Assembly (NCBI RefSeq): GCF_001643305.1
Contig: NZ_LSGW01000044.1
Location: forward strand, 1-64,000
Origin: Aeromonas salmonicida subsp. salmonicida
GTDB taxonomy: Bacteria; Pseudomonadota; Gammaproteobacteria; Enterobacterales; Aeromonadaceae
Direction of reading: 5' to 3'
Length of the DNA stretch: 64,000 nucleotides
Shown: one piece after another, positions 15,512 to 23,062 of the stretch
How the letters are laid out: each line of letters begins with the position of its first letter
Position numbering within the stretch: the stretch's first letter is position 1
Translations under genes and position numbers: made by a program
Notes under the pieces: generated by a model
Told to the model about the DNA's origin: nothing
Seen by the model: only the letters and a program-made list of their open reading frames with translations
The model's database searches: none

Positions 15512-17502
15512 ACCAGCTTGTCGGCCTTGTGCAGCGCAAGGCCTAACGCCCCTCCAGCAACTTTTGTTCCGCCTGCTCCATCGCTACCGCATTGCCAAAC
15601 AGCACCAGCCTGTCCCCTGCCGCCAGCCGCCAGCCGCAATTCGGGCCTGGGCTCCAGGCTCTGTTCACCGCGTTGCACCTCTTTTATTCGCACAGCGTCA
15701 AGCGCCAGCGCCTGGACAGGCTGCCCCACGGCCCAGGCCTGATCATGCAGCAGCACGGGATGCAGACGCTCGAGCAACTGATCCGTCTCCAGATTGCTGG
15801 CACTCTGGTCCCCCCAGTAGAAGCCGTGCAAAAAGCGATACTGGCTGCTGCGTTCCAGCTCCATGCGCCGGATCACCCGGCCGATAGGGATGTCGCAATT
15901 GAGCAATAGATGAGAAACCAGCATCAGGGCCCCTTCCTGGGATTCCGGGATCACCTCATGCGCCCCTGCCTGCTTGAATACCTCCAGAAAGCTGTCGTCC
16001 CGGGTCCGTACCAGTACCCTGACCTGCCCCGCCAGCTCCTTTATCAGCGCCAGCATGGCCTCGACCCGCTTGCGATCGTCGAAGGTGATGATCACCAGGC
16101 GAGCCCGCAGCAGGCCGGCGGCCAGCAGGATATCGCGCCGGCTGGCATCGCCAAATGCCACCTGCTCCCCCGCCGTCTTGGCTTCGCCCACCCGCTCGGG
16201 ATCGAGATCCAGCGCGAGGAAGGGAATGTCTTCCAGCTTGAGAAAACGGGCGCATGTCTGCCCGGCACGGCCAAAACCGGCGATGATGACGTGTTGATGT
16301 TTGCTCAGCCCCGACTGCGCCACCTCGGAGCGAGTCAGCAGGGCCGAGTCGGTGAGCGAGCGCGCCAGACCGTGCGCCTTTTGCACCAGCCAGGGGGTCA
16401 TGGCGATGGAGATCACCCCTATGCCAATCAGCAGGGAGACCAGCTGATGGTCGAGCAGCGCGTGGTGGTTGGCCAGCGCCAGCAACACGAAGCCAAATTC
16501 GCCGACCTGGCTCAGCATGATCCCCGCCGCCATGGCATCCCGCTTGCGCTCCCCCATCAAACCTCCCGCCAGCAGTACCAGCAGGGATTTGATCAAGATG
16601 AGGCCAAATACGCAGAAGATCACCTGCCACCAGGCCAGCGCCACCAGTTGCCAATCCATGGTCATGCCGATGGTGATAAAGAAGAGTCCCATCAACACAT
16701 CCCGAAACGGCCTTATGTCCACCTCCAGCTGATGGCGATAGTGGGACTCGCCCAGCATCATGCCCGCCAGGAAAGCCCCAAGCGCCATCGACAACCCCAG
16801 CGAATGGGTCATGAAAGCCGCCAGCAAAGCCACCAACAGGGCACTGAGCACGAAAAGTTCATCGGAGCGGGCCCGCGCCACCTCGTGAAACAGCAGGGGC
16901 AGCAGCCACTTGCCGACGGCAAGCAGGCTGAACAGGGCAAACAGGCCTTTGAGGGTGGCCCAGGCGATCTCCGCCAGCAGGGCACTGCCCTGGATCTCGG
17001 GTCTGGCCAGTATGGGGATCATCACCAGCAGCGGCACCACCGCCAGATCCTGAAACAGCAGCACGCTGACCCCTAGTTGAGCGCGGCGGGTATGCAGCTG
17101 TTTTTGCTCTCCCAACTGCTTGATCACCACGGCGGTGGAAGAGAGCGCCAGGGTGCCCGACACCACCAGCGCCTGAGGCAGGCTCAGCCCCCACCACCAG
17201 CCAAACCAGAAGAACAGCAGGGAGGTGAACAGCACTTGCAGACCACCGACCCCCACGACCAGCATCCGCATGGCGATCAGACGCGGCAACGAGAACTCCA
17301 GCCCCAGTGAGAACATCAGAAAGACGATGCCAAGCTCGGCGATGGTCTGCATGTTCGCCTGCTCGGAGAGAACGGCGGCGCCATGGGGACCCAGCAGAAC
17401 CCCGGCGACCAGGTAAGCGAGGATCACCGGCTGGCCGAGGCGCCGGAAAATCGCCACCAGCAAGACGGCGGCAAACAGCAGGATCAACACATCTGCGTAC
17501 AA
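15433..17502 (-). CDS. kefB: Kef-type monovalent cation:proton antiporter, C-terminus frameshifted
   Basis: A CPA2-family antiporter, 689 residues as read. About 12 membrane helices (1-380) include GVLLGPHG, LSSTAVVIKQL and LGAFLAGMMLGES. Next are a TrkA-N/RCK domain (GFGRAGQ Rossmann motif at about 405, LDLDPERV) and an RCK-C domain. Near 15619-15637 a 7-bp tandem duplication (GCCGCCA twice plus a partial copy) shifts the frame. Without it the protein would end ...LAAGDRLVLFGNAVAM...LLEGR at 15543 (about 650 residues), a normal RCK-C end. As read, about 60 unrelated residues replace the last 25. The start is TTG, chosen because GGGAGG lies at proper spacing. KefB and KefC cannot be distinguished without the KefF/KefG partner, which is absent nearby. 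Confidence 0.82.
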   Translation of the reverse strand: MYADVLILLFAAVLLVAIFRRLGQPVILAYLVAGVLLGPHGAAVLSEQANMQTIAELGIVFLMFSLGLEFSLPRLIAMRMLVVGVGGLQVLFTSLLFFWFGWWWGLSLPQALVVSGTLALSSTAVVIKQLGEQKQLHTRRAQLGVSVLLFQDLAVVPLLVMIPILARPEIQGSALLAEIAWATLKGLFALFSLLAVGKWLLPLLFHEVARARSDELFVLSALLVALLAAFMTHSLGLSMALGAFLAGMMLGESHYRHQLEVDIRPFRDVLMGLFFITIGMTMDWQLVALAWWQVIFCVFGLILIKSLLVLLAGGLMGERKRDAMAAGIMLSQVGEFGFVLLALANHHALLDHQLVSLLIGIGVISIAMTPWLVQKAHGLARSLTDSALLTRSEVAQSGLSKHQHVIIAGFGRAGQTCARFLKLEDIPFLALDLDPERVGEAKTAGEQVAFGDASRRDILLAAGLLRARLVIITFDDRKRVEAMLALIKELAGQVRVLVRTRDDSFLEVFKQAGAHEVIPESQEGALMLVSHLLLNCDIPIGRVIRRMELERSSQYRFLHGFYWGDQSASNLETDQLLERLHPVLLHDQAWAVGQPVQALALDAVRIKEVQRGEQSLEPRPELRLAAGGRGQAGAVWQCGSDGAGGTKVAGGALGLALHKADKLVYASSRITSSIPRNCSTRARSLRVSR

Positions 17503-17621
17503 ATTTTTCCTCCCTTTTTATCCACTTAAGCCTAGTCAGCCGCCCTTGCTCACATTGAACATATTTTAGGCACAGGGATTGCAGGGAAGTGGCAGGTAGT
17601 AGGACGTATGAGGGCTGTACC

Positions 17622-18581
17622 GTGGAAAACACATCGTCATTGAATGGTTTGGGGCATGGCATCGAGTTGTGGGTTCGGCAGATGGAGCGGCTCACGCCGC
17701 TGGCAAGTCAGGATCGCAACCAGTTGCTCGAGCTGTTGCTGGCACAGTCGGATCTCGACAGCCTGCTGGCAACCTTTGCCGATCGTGCGGCAAGAGTTGT
17801 CCGTATACATAGCCTCTATTTTGACAACCCCCAGCCACAGAGGCTGATCCAGCAGCCACCCCAGGCCAGCCTGACGCTCCACAGCTACCCGTTTGAACTG
17901 CGCGGCCAGCACGGTCAGCTGTTCGGCCAGTTGCACTACACCCTGGAACACATACTGAGCGGCAGCCAGCAGCGGATCCTGCAGCAATACCATCAGCTGC
18001 TCTGCCAACCGCTGCCACTCTACCTGCGGCTGGCGCAGCTGGAGCAGCAAGTACGACTCGATCACCTGACAGGGCTCGGCAACCGCTCCTATTTCGACGA
18101 GGCCATAGGTCGCGCCGTGGAGCAACACAGCCGGGAATCCCACGGTCTGGTGCTGGTGCTGCTGGATCTCGATCACTTCAAACAGATCAACGACACCTGG
18201 GGTCACCCGGTCGGCGATCTGGTGCTGAGCCGCTTTGCCCATCTGCTCCAGAGCTGCATCCGCAGCACGGATCAGGCCTTTCGCCTCGGTGGCGACGAGT
18301 TTGCCCTCTTGCTGCAACCCGCCGAGCCCGAGGCCTGGCGCCCGGTCTGGCTGCGGCTGCAACACATGCTGCTGACCCACAAGGAACTCAGCACCTTCTC
18401 GGTCGGTTGCAGTCTGGGGGCGGCCAGCTGGCAATCAGGGGTCGCAGTCCAGAGCCTGTATGAGGCGGCCGATGCTCATCTCTATGCCCGCAAAAAGCCG
18501 GTAAAGCGGGTCTGCTGGACTGAGTACCACAGCGCCAGGATCGTAAAAAGGCCCGCCAGGCTAGCTGCATGGCGGGCCTGA
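17622..18581 (+). CDS. Diguanylate cyclase (GGDEF domain)
   Basis: The protein has about 319 residues. The C-terminal GGDEF domain has LDHLTGLGNR, LDLDHFKQINDTWGH and an intact GGDEF at 223-227. The RxxD inhibitory site (R214-D217) lies five residues upstream, so it should make c-di-GMP and be product-inhibited. The first 150 residues hold no recognised sensor or membrane segment, though a GAF-like fold is possible. The start is GTG at 17622 with GAGGG upstream; another GTG at 17589 has poor spacing. It is divergent from the Kef-type gene. Its last 11 codons lie over the transcription terminator of tilS on the other strand. Confidence 0.87.
   Translation: MENTSSLNGLGHGIELWVRQMERLTPLASQDRNQLLELLLAQSDLDSLLATFADRAARVVRIHSLYFDNPQPQRLIQQPPQASLTLHSYPFELRGQHGQLFGQLHYTLEHILSGSQQRILQQYHQLLCQPLPLYLRLAQLEQQVRLDHLTGLGNRSYFDEAIGRAVEQHSRESHGLVLVLLDLDHFKQINDTWGHPVGDLVLSRFAHLLQSCIRSTDQAFRLGGDEFALLLQPAEPEAWRPVWLRLQHMLLTHKELSTFSVGCSLGAASWQSGVAVQSLYEAADAHLYARKKPVKRVCWTEYHSARIVKRPARLAAWRA
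18545..18578 (-). terminator. tilS terminator, inside the 3' end of the GGDEF gene
   Basis: GGCCCGCC (18550-18557) and GGCGGGCC (18571-18578) form an 8-bp stem followed on the minus strand by TTTTT. It lies 6 bases beyond the tilS stop and within the coding end of the convergent diguanylate cyclase gene. Confidence 0.8.
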
Positions 18582-18583
18582 GC

Positions 18584-19954
18584 TCACTGCGGGATGCCGC
18601 TGTCGGCCGCTGGCAGCCACTGCCATCCCATCCCCGCTTCTTGCGTCATAAATCCGTCACAGATAAAGAGTCCGGCTACTGCCGCCACCTGCTCACCATA
18701 GTAGAGGATGGGAATACGGCCCCGCAGCCAGGAAGGTACCCCATACTCTTGCAGCAGCTTCTTGAAACGGCGGCTGCCGCTGCGCCCCACAGGTTTGAGC
18801 ATGACACCGGGCGTCACCTGAAAACGCACCGACAAAGGCTCCCCCATCCCTGGCAACCTCAGCCCCTCCCCGTCCGGCCTGGCCGACACTTGCACCCGCC
18901 CCAGCCCATCGGGCAGGACCACGGACTCGCCGATAGTGACGGCCAGTTGTTCGTGACGGGGCGTCAACCCGGGCCGAACCAGATGCAGCCGCCCCTGAAA
19001 ACGGCGGCAATCGAGGTTTTTCAGGCTGAACTGAGGGTTGGCATCCTCCCGCGCCAGCGCCACCTCCTGCCACAGCAGAGCGAGCTGATCCCGGGAGGGC
19101 ATCTCGCCCCCCAGGCGGCGGATCCAGTAACGCAGCAAGTTGTTGCGCCGGGTGGGCGACAGGGTGAGCAGGGGCACAATCTGCAGCGATGAAGCCGGTA
19201 ACGATGAAACGTGCAGCGCCTCCCCCCCACAGGCCAGCTGCCAGTCTTCTTCTGCCAGCTCCTCCAATAACGCCTCCTGCTCGGCGCACAGCGCCATGCT
19301 GCGGGCGGCGGTACGAGCCATGGCCGGCCAGCGCGCCTTGAGCTGGGGGATCAACTGCTGACGCAGAAAATTGCGGTCATAGCTCACGTCCTGATTGCTC
19401 TCATCCTCCACCCAGCCGAAGGGGAGGGTCGCCGCCACCTCGGCCAATTCGGCGCGGCTGAACTCAAGCAGGGGACGCAACAAGAGGCCACCGGCAAAGG
19501 GCTGGCTCGGCAAGATCCCCGCCAGACCGCGCAGACCGGCACCTCGCTTGAGGGCCAGCAGCAAGGTCTCCAGCTGATCGTCCTGATGATGAGCGGTGAG
19601 CAGCCACTCCCCTTTTTCCTGCCTGGCAGCCAGCCGCTGATAACGGGCATCCCGCGCCTGTGCCTCCAGACTCTCGCCATTGCCACGCAACAGCTGCACC
19701 CGCTCCACCATGAGCGGCACCGCCAGTTGCTGACACACGGCTTCGCAGTGGGCGACCCACTCATCGGCGTGGGGGCTGAGGCCGTGGTGGACGTGCAAGG
19801 CGCGCAGCGCAAGCCCATGCTCGCGGGCAAACTGCGCCGCCAACGCCAGCAACACTGTGGAATCGAGCCCGCCACTGAAGGCTACCAACAAGCCCCGGGA
19901 ACCTTCCGGCTCTGGCAGGGTCTGACAAAAACGAGAATAAATACGAGAAATCAT
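18584..19954 (-). CDS. tilS: tRNA(Ile)-lysidine synthase
   Basis: This 456-residue enzyme attaches lysine to C34 of tRNA-Ile(CAU), converting it to an AUA decoder; it is normally essential. The N-terminal PP-loop ATPase motif SGGLDST is at 27-33. HHQDDQLET and LRPLLEFSRAELAEVA follow, and then the TilS substrate-binding and C-terminal domains (VGRSGSRRFKKLLQEYGVPSWLR near 400). ATG at 19954 with GGGGA upstream is preferred over a TTG four codons earlier. It has its own strong terminator. Confidence 0.95.
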   Translation of the reverse strand: MISRIYSRFCQTLPEPEGSRGLLVAFSGGLDSTVLLALAAQFAREHGLALRALHVHHGLSPHADEWVAHCEAVCQQLAVPLMVERVQLLRGNGESLEAQARDARYQRLAARQEKGEWLLTAHHQDDQLETLLLALKRGAGLRGLAGILPSQPFAGGLLLRPLLEFSRAELAEVAATLPFGWVEDESNQDVSYDRNFLRQQLIPQLKARWPAMARTAARSMALCAEQEALLEELAEEDWQLACGGEALHVSSLPASSLQIVPLLTLSPTRRNNLLRYWIRRLGGEMPSRDQLALLWQEVALAREDANPQFSLKNLDCRRFQGRLHLVRPGLTPRHEQLAVTIGESVVLPDGLGRVQVSARPDGEGLRLPGMGEPLSVRFQVTPGVMLKPVGRSGSRRFKKLLQEYGVPSWLRGRIPILYYGEQVAAVAGLFICDGFMTQEAGMGWQWLPAADSGIPQ

Positions 19955-20082
19955 AGGCTTCCCCAAAACGACCTGGCCGATCTTAGCAGAGTCGGGCTTA
20001 TCAAGCTGTAACCCGACTGCTAGAGTGATGTGCGCCCTGCGTGGGCAAGGAAGCTGAATAACCCGAATTGGAATCCAACAGA

Positions 20083-22113
20083 ATGAACAACAAGAAAAGC
20101 ATACTGGCCGGCCTCATTGGGTTGGCCCTGTTAGCCGGTTGCAGTCAGGCGCCGGACACGGCAGACAAGCACTCGGGCCTGGCACTGGCCAACATGGATA
20201 CCCGGGTCAAACCCGGTGATGACTTCTTCCGCTACGTGAACGGTCACTGGCTGGCCACCGCCAAGATCCCGGATGACAGGCCCGCCGATGGTGCCTTCTA
20301 TATGCTCAGGGACAAATCCCTGGCGGATGTACGAGTGCTGGTGGAAGGGCTTGATGCCAAGGCCCCCGCCGATACCCAGGCCCGGCAGATCCGCGATCTC
20401 TACACCAGCTATCTGGATCAGGCTGGTCGGGATGCCAAGGGCACCACACCGCTGCTGCCCCTGCTCGGCGAAATCGATCAGATCCGCGATCAGAACGGAC
20501 TGGCTCGCGCCTTCGCCCGCTCGGGCCAGCTGGGGGGCGGCGCCCCGTTCGGCTTCTGGATCGGTGCTGATGCCAAGGCACCGGACAGCCATGCCGTCTA
20601 TCTCTATCAGTCCGGGCTCAGCCTGCCGGACAGAGATTACTACCTCAAAACCGACGCCAGCAGCCAGGCCCTGCGCCAGAAATACGAGCAGCACATCGCC
20701 GGTATGCTGACACGCTTTGGCGAAGTGGATGCGAGCGCAAAGGCCAAGCGTATCCTGACCCTTGAGACCAAACTCGCCCAGATCCAGTGGGACAACGTGA
20801 CCCTGCGGGACAGGGAGAAGAACTACAACAAGGGCTCCCTCGGCGAGCTCAAGCGTCTCGCACCCCATATCGACTGGAACGGCTACCTTGGCCAGGCCGG
20901 TCTCGCCGGCCAGCAGAGCCTGATCATCGGCCAGCCCAGCTATCTTGCTGCCCTCGACGGCCTGATGCAGCAGACTCCCATCGGTGATTGGCAGGCTTAC
21001 CTCAAGTGGCAGCTCATCACGGATTATGCCCCCTATCTCGACAGCAAGACCGACGCCCAGAATTTCGCCTTCTTCGGCACCACCTTGAGCGGCACCCCCA
21101 AGCAACGCGCCCCCTGGGAACGCGCCCTCGGCATACTGGACGATCACCTTGGGGAAGCGGTGGGCAAACTCTATGTGGAGCGCTACTTCCCGCCCCAGGC
21201 CAAGGCCCGCATGGAGCAATTGGTGGAAAACCTGCGCACCGCATACGGCCAGAGCATTCAGGAGCTGGACTGGATGTCACCGGCCACCAAGACCCAGGCA
21301 CTGGAAAAGCTTGCCAAGTTCAGGCCCAAAATAGGCTATCCGGACAAATGGAAGGATTACAGCGCCATCGAGATCCGCGCCGATGATCTGGTAGGCAACC
21401 TGCAACGGGCTCGCGCCTTTGAATATGCCGACAGCCTGGCACGCCTGGGCAAGCCGGTGGACAGGGACGAATGGCACATGTCGCCGCAGACGGTGAATGC
21501 CTACTACAACCCGAGCAATAACGAGATCGTCTTCCCGGCCGCCATATTGCAGCCCCCCTTCTTCGACATGCAGGCCGATGATGCCGTCAACTACGGTGCC
21601 ATCGGCGGCGTCATTGGCCATGAAATGGGTCACGGTTTCGATGATCAGGGGGCCAAATCCGACGGTGATGGCGTGATGCGCGACTGGTGGACGCCGGCCG
21701 ACCTCAAGGAGTTTCGCTTTCGTACCAGCCGACTGGTTGCCCAATACAACCGCTTCGAGCCCATCAATGGCCAGTTCGTCAACGGCCCGTTCACCCTGGG
21801 GGAGAACATAGGCGATCTGGGCGGTCTCACCATAGCCCACAAGGCCTATCTGCTGTCACTCAAGGGCGAGGAAGCCCCCGTGCTGGACGGCTTCACCGGC
21901 GAACAGCGCTTCTTCCTCGGCTGGGCCCAGGTGTGGAAAGGCATGTACCGCCCCGAGCTGATGCAGATGCTGCTCTCCTCGGATCCGCACTCCCCGCCGG
22001 AGTACAGGGTCAACGGCGTGGTGCCGAACATCCCCGCCTTCTACGAGGCATTCAACATCAAGCCGGGGGACAAGCTCTATCTGGACCCCGCCAAACGGGT
22101 CAAGATCTGGTAA
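20083..22113 (+). CDS. pepO: M13-family zinc metalloendopeptidase, lipoprotein
   Basis: This 676-residue neprilysin/PepO-type peptidase begins with a lipoprotein signal (SILAGLIGLALLAGC, Cys near residue 20), so it is probably anchored to a membrane in the periplasm. NAYYNPSNNEIVFPA precedes the zinc motif HEMGH (His513, Glu514, His517). ENIGD (Glu574) gives the third zinc ligand and its supporting Asp. The family cleaves oligopeptides up to about 40 residues. ATG at 20083 is chosen over TTG at 20068. The lysozyme inhibitor gene follows on the same strand. Confidence 0.9.
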   Translation: MNNKKSILAGLIGLALLAGCSQAPDTADKHSGLALANMDTRVKPGDDFFRYVNGHWLATAKIPDDRPADGAFYMLRDKSLADVRVLVEGLDAKAPADTQARQIRDLYTSYLDQAGRDAKGTTPLLPLLGEIDQIRDQNGLARAFARSGQLGGGAPFGFWIGADAKAPDSHAVYLYQSGLSLPDRDYYLKTDASSQALRQKYEQHIAGMLTRFGEVDASAKAKRILTLETKLAQIQWDNVTLRDREKNYNKGSLGELKRLAPHIDWNGYLGQAGLAGQQSLIIGQPSYLAALDGLMQQTPIGDWQAYLKWQLITDYAPYLDSKTDAQNFAFFGTTLSGTPKQRAPWERALGILDDHLGEAVGKLYVERYFPPQAKARMEQLVENLRTAYGQSIQELDWMSPATKTQALEKLAKFRPKIGYPDKWKDYSAIEIRADDLVGNLQRARAFEYADSLARLGKPVDRDEWHMSPQTVNAYYNPSNNEIVFPAAILQPPFFDMQADDAVNYGAIGGVIGHEMGHGFDDQGAKSDGDGVMRDWWTPADLKEFRFRTSRLVAQYNRFEPINGQFVNGPFTLGENIGDLGGLTIAHKAYLLSLKGEEAPVLDGFTGEQRFFLGWAQVWKGMYRPELMQMLLSSDPHSPPEYRVNGVVPNIPAFYEAFNIKPGDKLYLDPAKRVKIW

Positions 22114-22130
22114 CGGACGCCCTGTGCGAA

Positions 22131-22162
22131 GAGCCGGGACAGGCATCACCTGAACCCGGCTC
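22131..22162. other. Long hairpin between pepO and pliI
   Basis: GAGCCGGG and CCCGGCTC enclose a nested CAGG-CATCA-CCTG stem. There is no U-run, so it may stabilise or attenuate the transcript rather than act as a full terminator. Confidence 0.5.
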
Positions 22163-22227
22163 ACACATCAACATCCGTGACGGGCAGGAGATACCCGCCC
22201 GTCACCACAGTCACAAGGATCACATCC

Positions 22228-22665
22228 ATGAAAGCCTTGCTCATGACACTCGGTCTGCTCACCCTGCCACTGACTGGTCAGGCGGCAGAAGGGTTCTTCA
22301 AACAGCTGACACTGCCCACCGGTCAGGTGCTTGCCATCAGCGAGGGGCGCGGTGAGCCCGCCTCCATCGGCAGCTACGACGTGCGTCTCTATTCCGGCGC
22401 CAACCCCCAGTTTCCCCTCGATCAGTTCATCGATGGCAAGGTACTGGCCCGAGATGGCAGCATCAAGGAGCTGAAGTTGCAGGATCTCAACGGCGACAAG
22501 CAGCCCGAGCTCATCGTCATCATCGAAAGCGCCGGCAGCGGCAGCTATCGCAGTGCCGACGCCTTTACCATCAATGCGCAGGAGGGGCTGGAGATCTTCA
22601 ACCACGTAGAAGGGCTGGCCCCCGACGAGGATGTGATCCAGGCGCTCAAGACCCCCCGCGATTGA
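22228..22665 (+). CDS. pliI: Periplasmic inhibitor of I-type lysozyme (PliI-like)
   Basis: This 145-residue secreted protein has a signal peptide (KALLMTLGLLTLPLTGQAA). The mature domain has repeated short beta-strand patterns and the SGSY sequence (ESAGSGSYRSADAF). In PliI proteins, first described from Aeromonas hydrophila, an SGxxY-type loop enters the active site of invertebrate-type lysozymes. AAGGA stands before the ATG. The identification rests on size, secretion, that loop and the likely genus, so it is probable, not certain. It would protect peptidoglycan from host lysozyme in invertebrates or fish. Confidence 0.6.
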   Translation: MKALLMTLGLLTLPLTGQAAEGFFKQLTLPTGQVLAISEGRGEPASIGSYDVRLYSGANPQFPLDQFIDGKVLARDGSIKELKLQDLNGDKQPELIVIIESAGSGSYRSADAFTINAQEGLEIFNHVEGLAPDEDVIQALKTPRD

Positions 22666-22685
22666 CCCACTACTCTCATACAGCC

Positions 22686-22708
22686 AAGGCCCCGCAATGC
22701 GGGGCTTT
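22686..22708 (+). terminator. Terminator of pliI
   Basis: GCCCCGC-AAT-GCGGGGC, extended by AAG/CTT pairs and ending in TTT, lies about 20 bases after the stop. Confidence 0.8.
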
Positions 22709-22792
22709 GACTTTGCTGGCGCAAGCGATGAGGCCACTGTCTCCGTGTACCCGGACCCGCCTCACCACGGGGGCAAGAGACAGGGCACCCGA

Positions 22793-22821
22793 TGGACGGC
22801 TATTTTTTCTGTGCTTATAAT
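22793..22821 (+). promoter_or_regulatory. Promoter of the ABC-F leader transcript
   Basis: TGGACG (22793-22798) and a perfect TATAAT (22816-22821) are separated by 17 bases. Transcription would start near 22828, giving a leader of about 235 bases before the ABC-F start codon. Confidence 0.6.
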
Positions 22822-22860
22822 CGGCGCACCTTGCCATCACAAAAAATAAGGAGGTAAAAA

Positions 22861-22947
22861 ATGGTTATCCAAGCGTGTCCGATGTTCTCGGCTCGCCTGT
22901 TCGGCACATTCCAGTGCTCTTGCCTGCATACCATCGCGCTGCGATAG
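22861..22947 (+). CDS. 28-residue leader ORF upstream of the ABC-F gene
   Basis: An ATG follows AAGGAGGT by five bases, the strongest Shine-Dalgarno seen in this window. The ORF encodes 28 residues with three cysteines and ends with TAG. It stands alone on the 5' leader between a TATAAT promoter and the ABC-F gene, whose own ribosome site is weak. Several antibiotic-resistance ABC-F genes are controlled by ribosome stalling on short upstream ORFs, so a regulatory leader peptide is the natural hypothesis. I recognise no homologue of the peptide. It could instead be a small independent protein. Confidence 0.5.
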   Translation: MVIQACPMFSARLFGTFQCSCLHTIALR

Positions 22948-23062
22948 CGGGTTCGAGCAAAGCCGACTCCCTTCCAAACCGAGACCTTTCTCGACTCTGC
23001 CGTTGTCGCCAGCGCTCCTGATGACAGGGATATTCGATCCCGTGATTTTAGAGAGCAAGAGC
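22948..23062 (+). promoter_or_regulatory. Possible attenuator region between leader ORF and ABC-F gene
   Basis: The 115 bases contain several self-complementary pieces. CGAGA-CCTT-TCTCG is at about 22980-22993. GGGAT...ATCCC is near 23028. Long-range GCGCTG (22936-22941, overlapping the leader ORF end) can pair with CAGCGC (23010-23015). Such competing pairs would allow translation-dependent switching. No classical U-tract terminator is present. Confidence 0.3.

Noticed and set aside
22793-23062. Rho-independent terminator controlling the ABC-F gene
   Set aside because: No stem followed by a U-tract was found in the leader, so transcriptional attenuation of the classical kind is not supported. 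Translational control remains possible.
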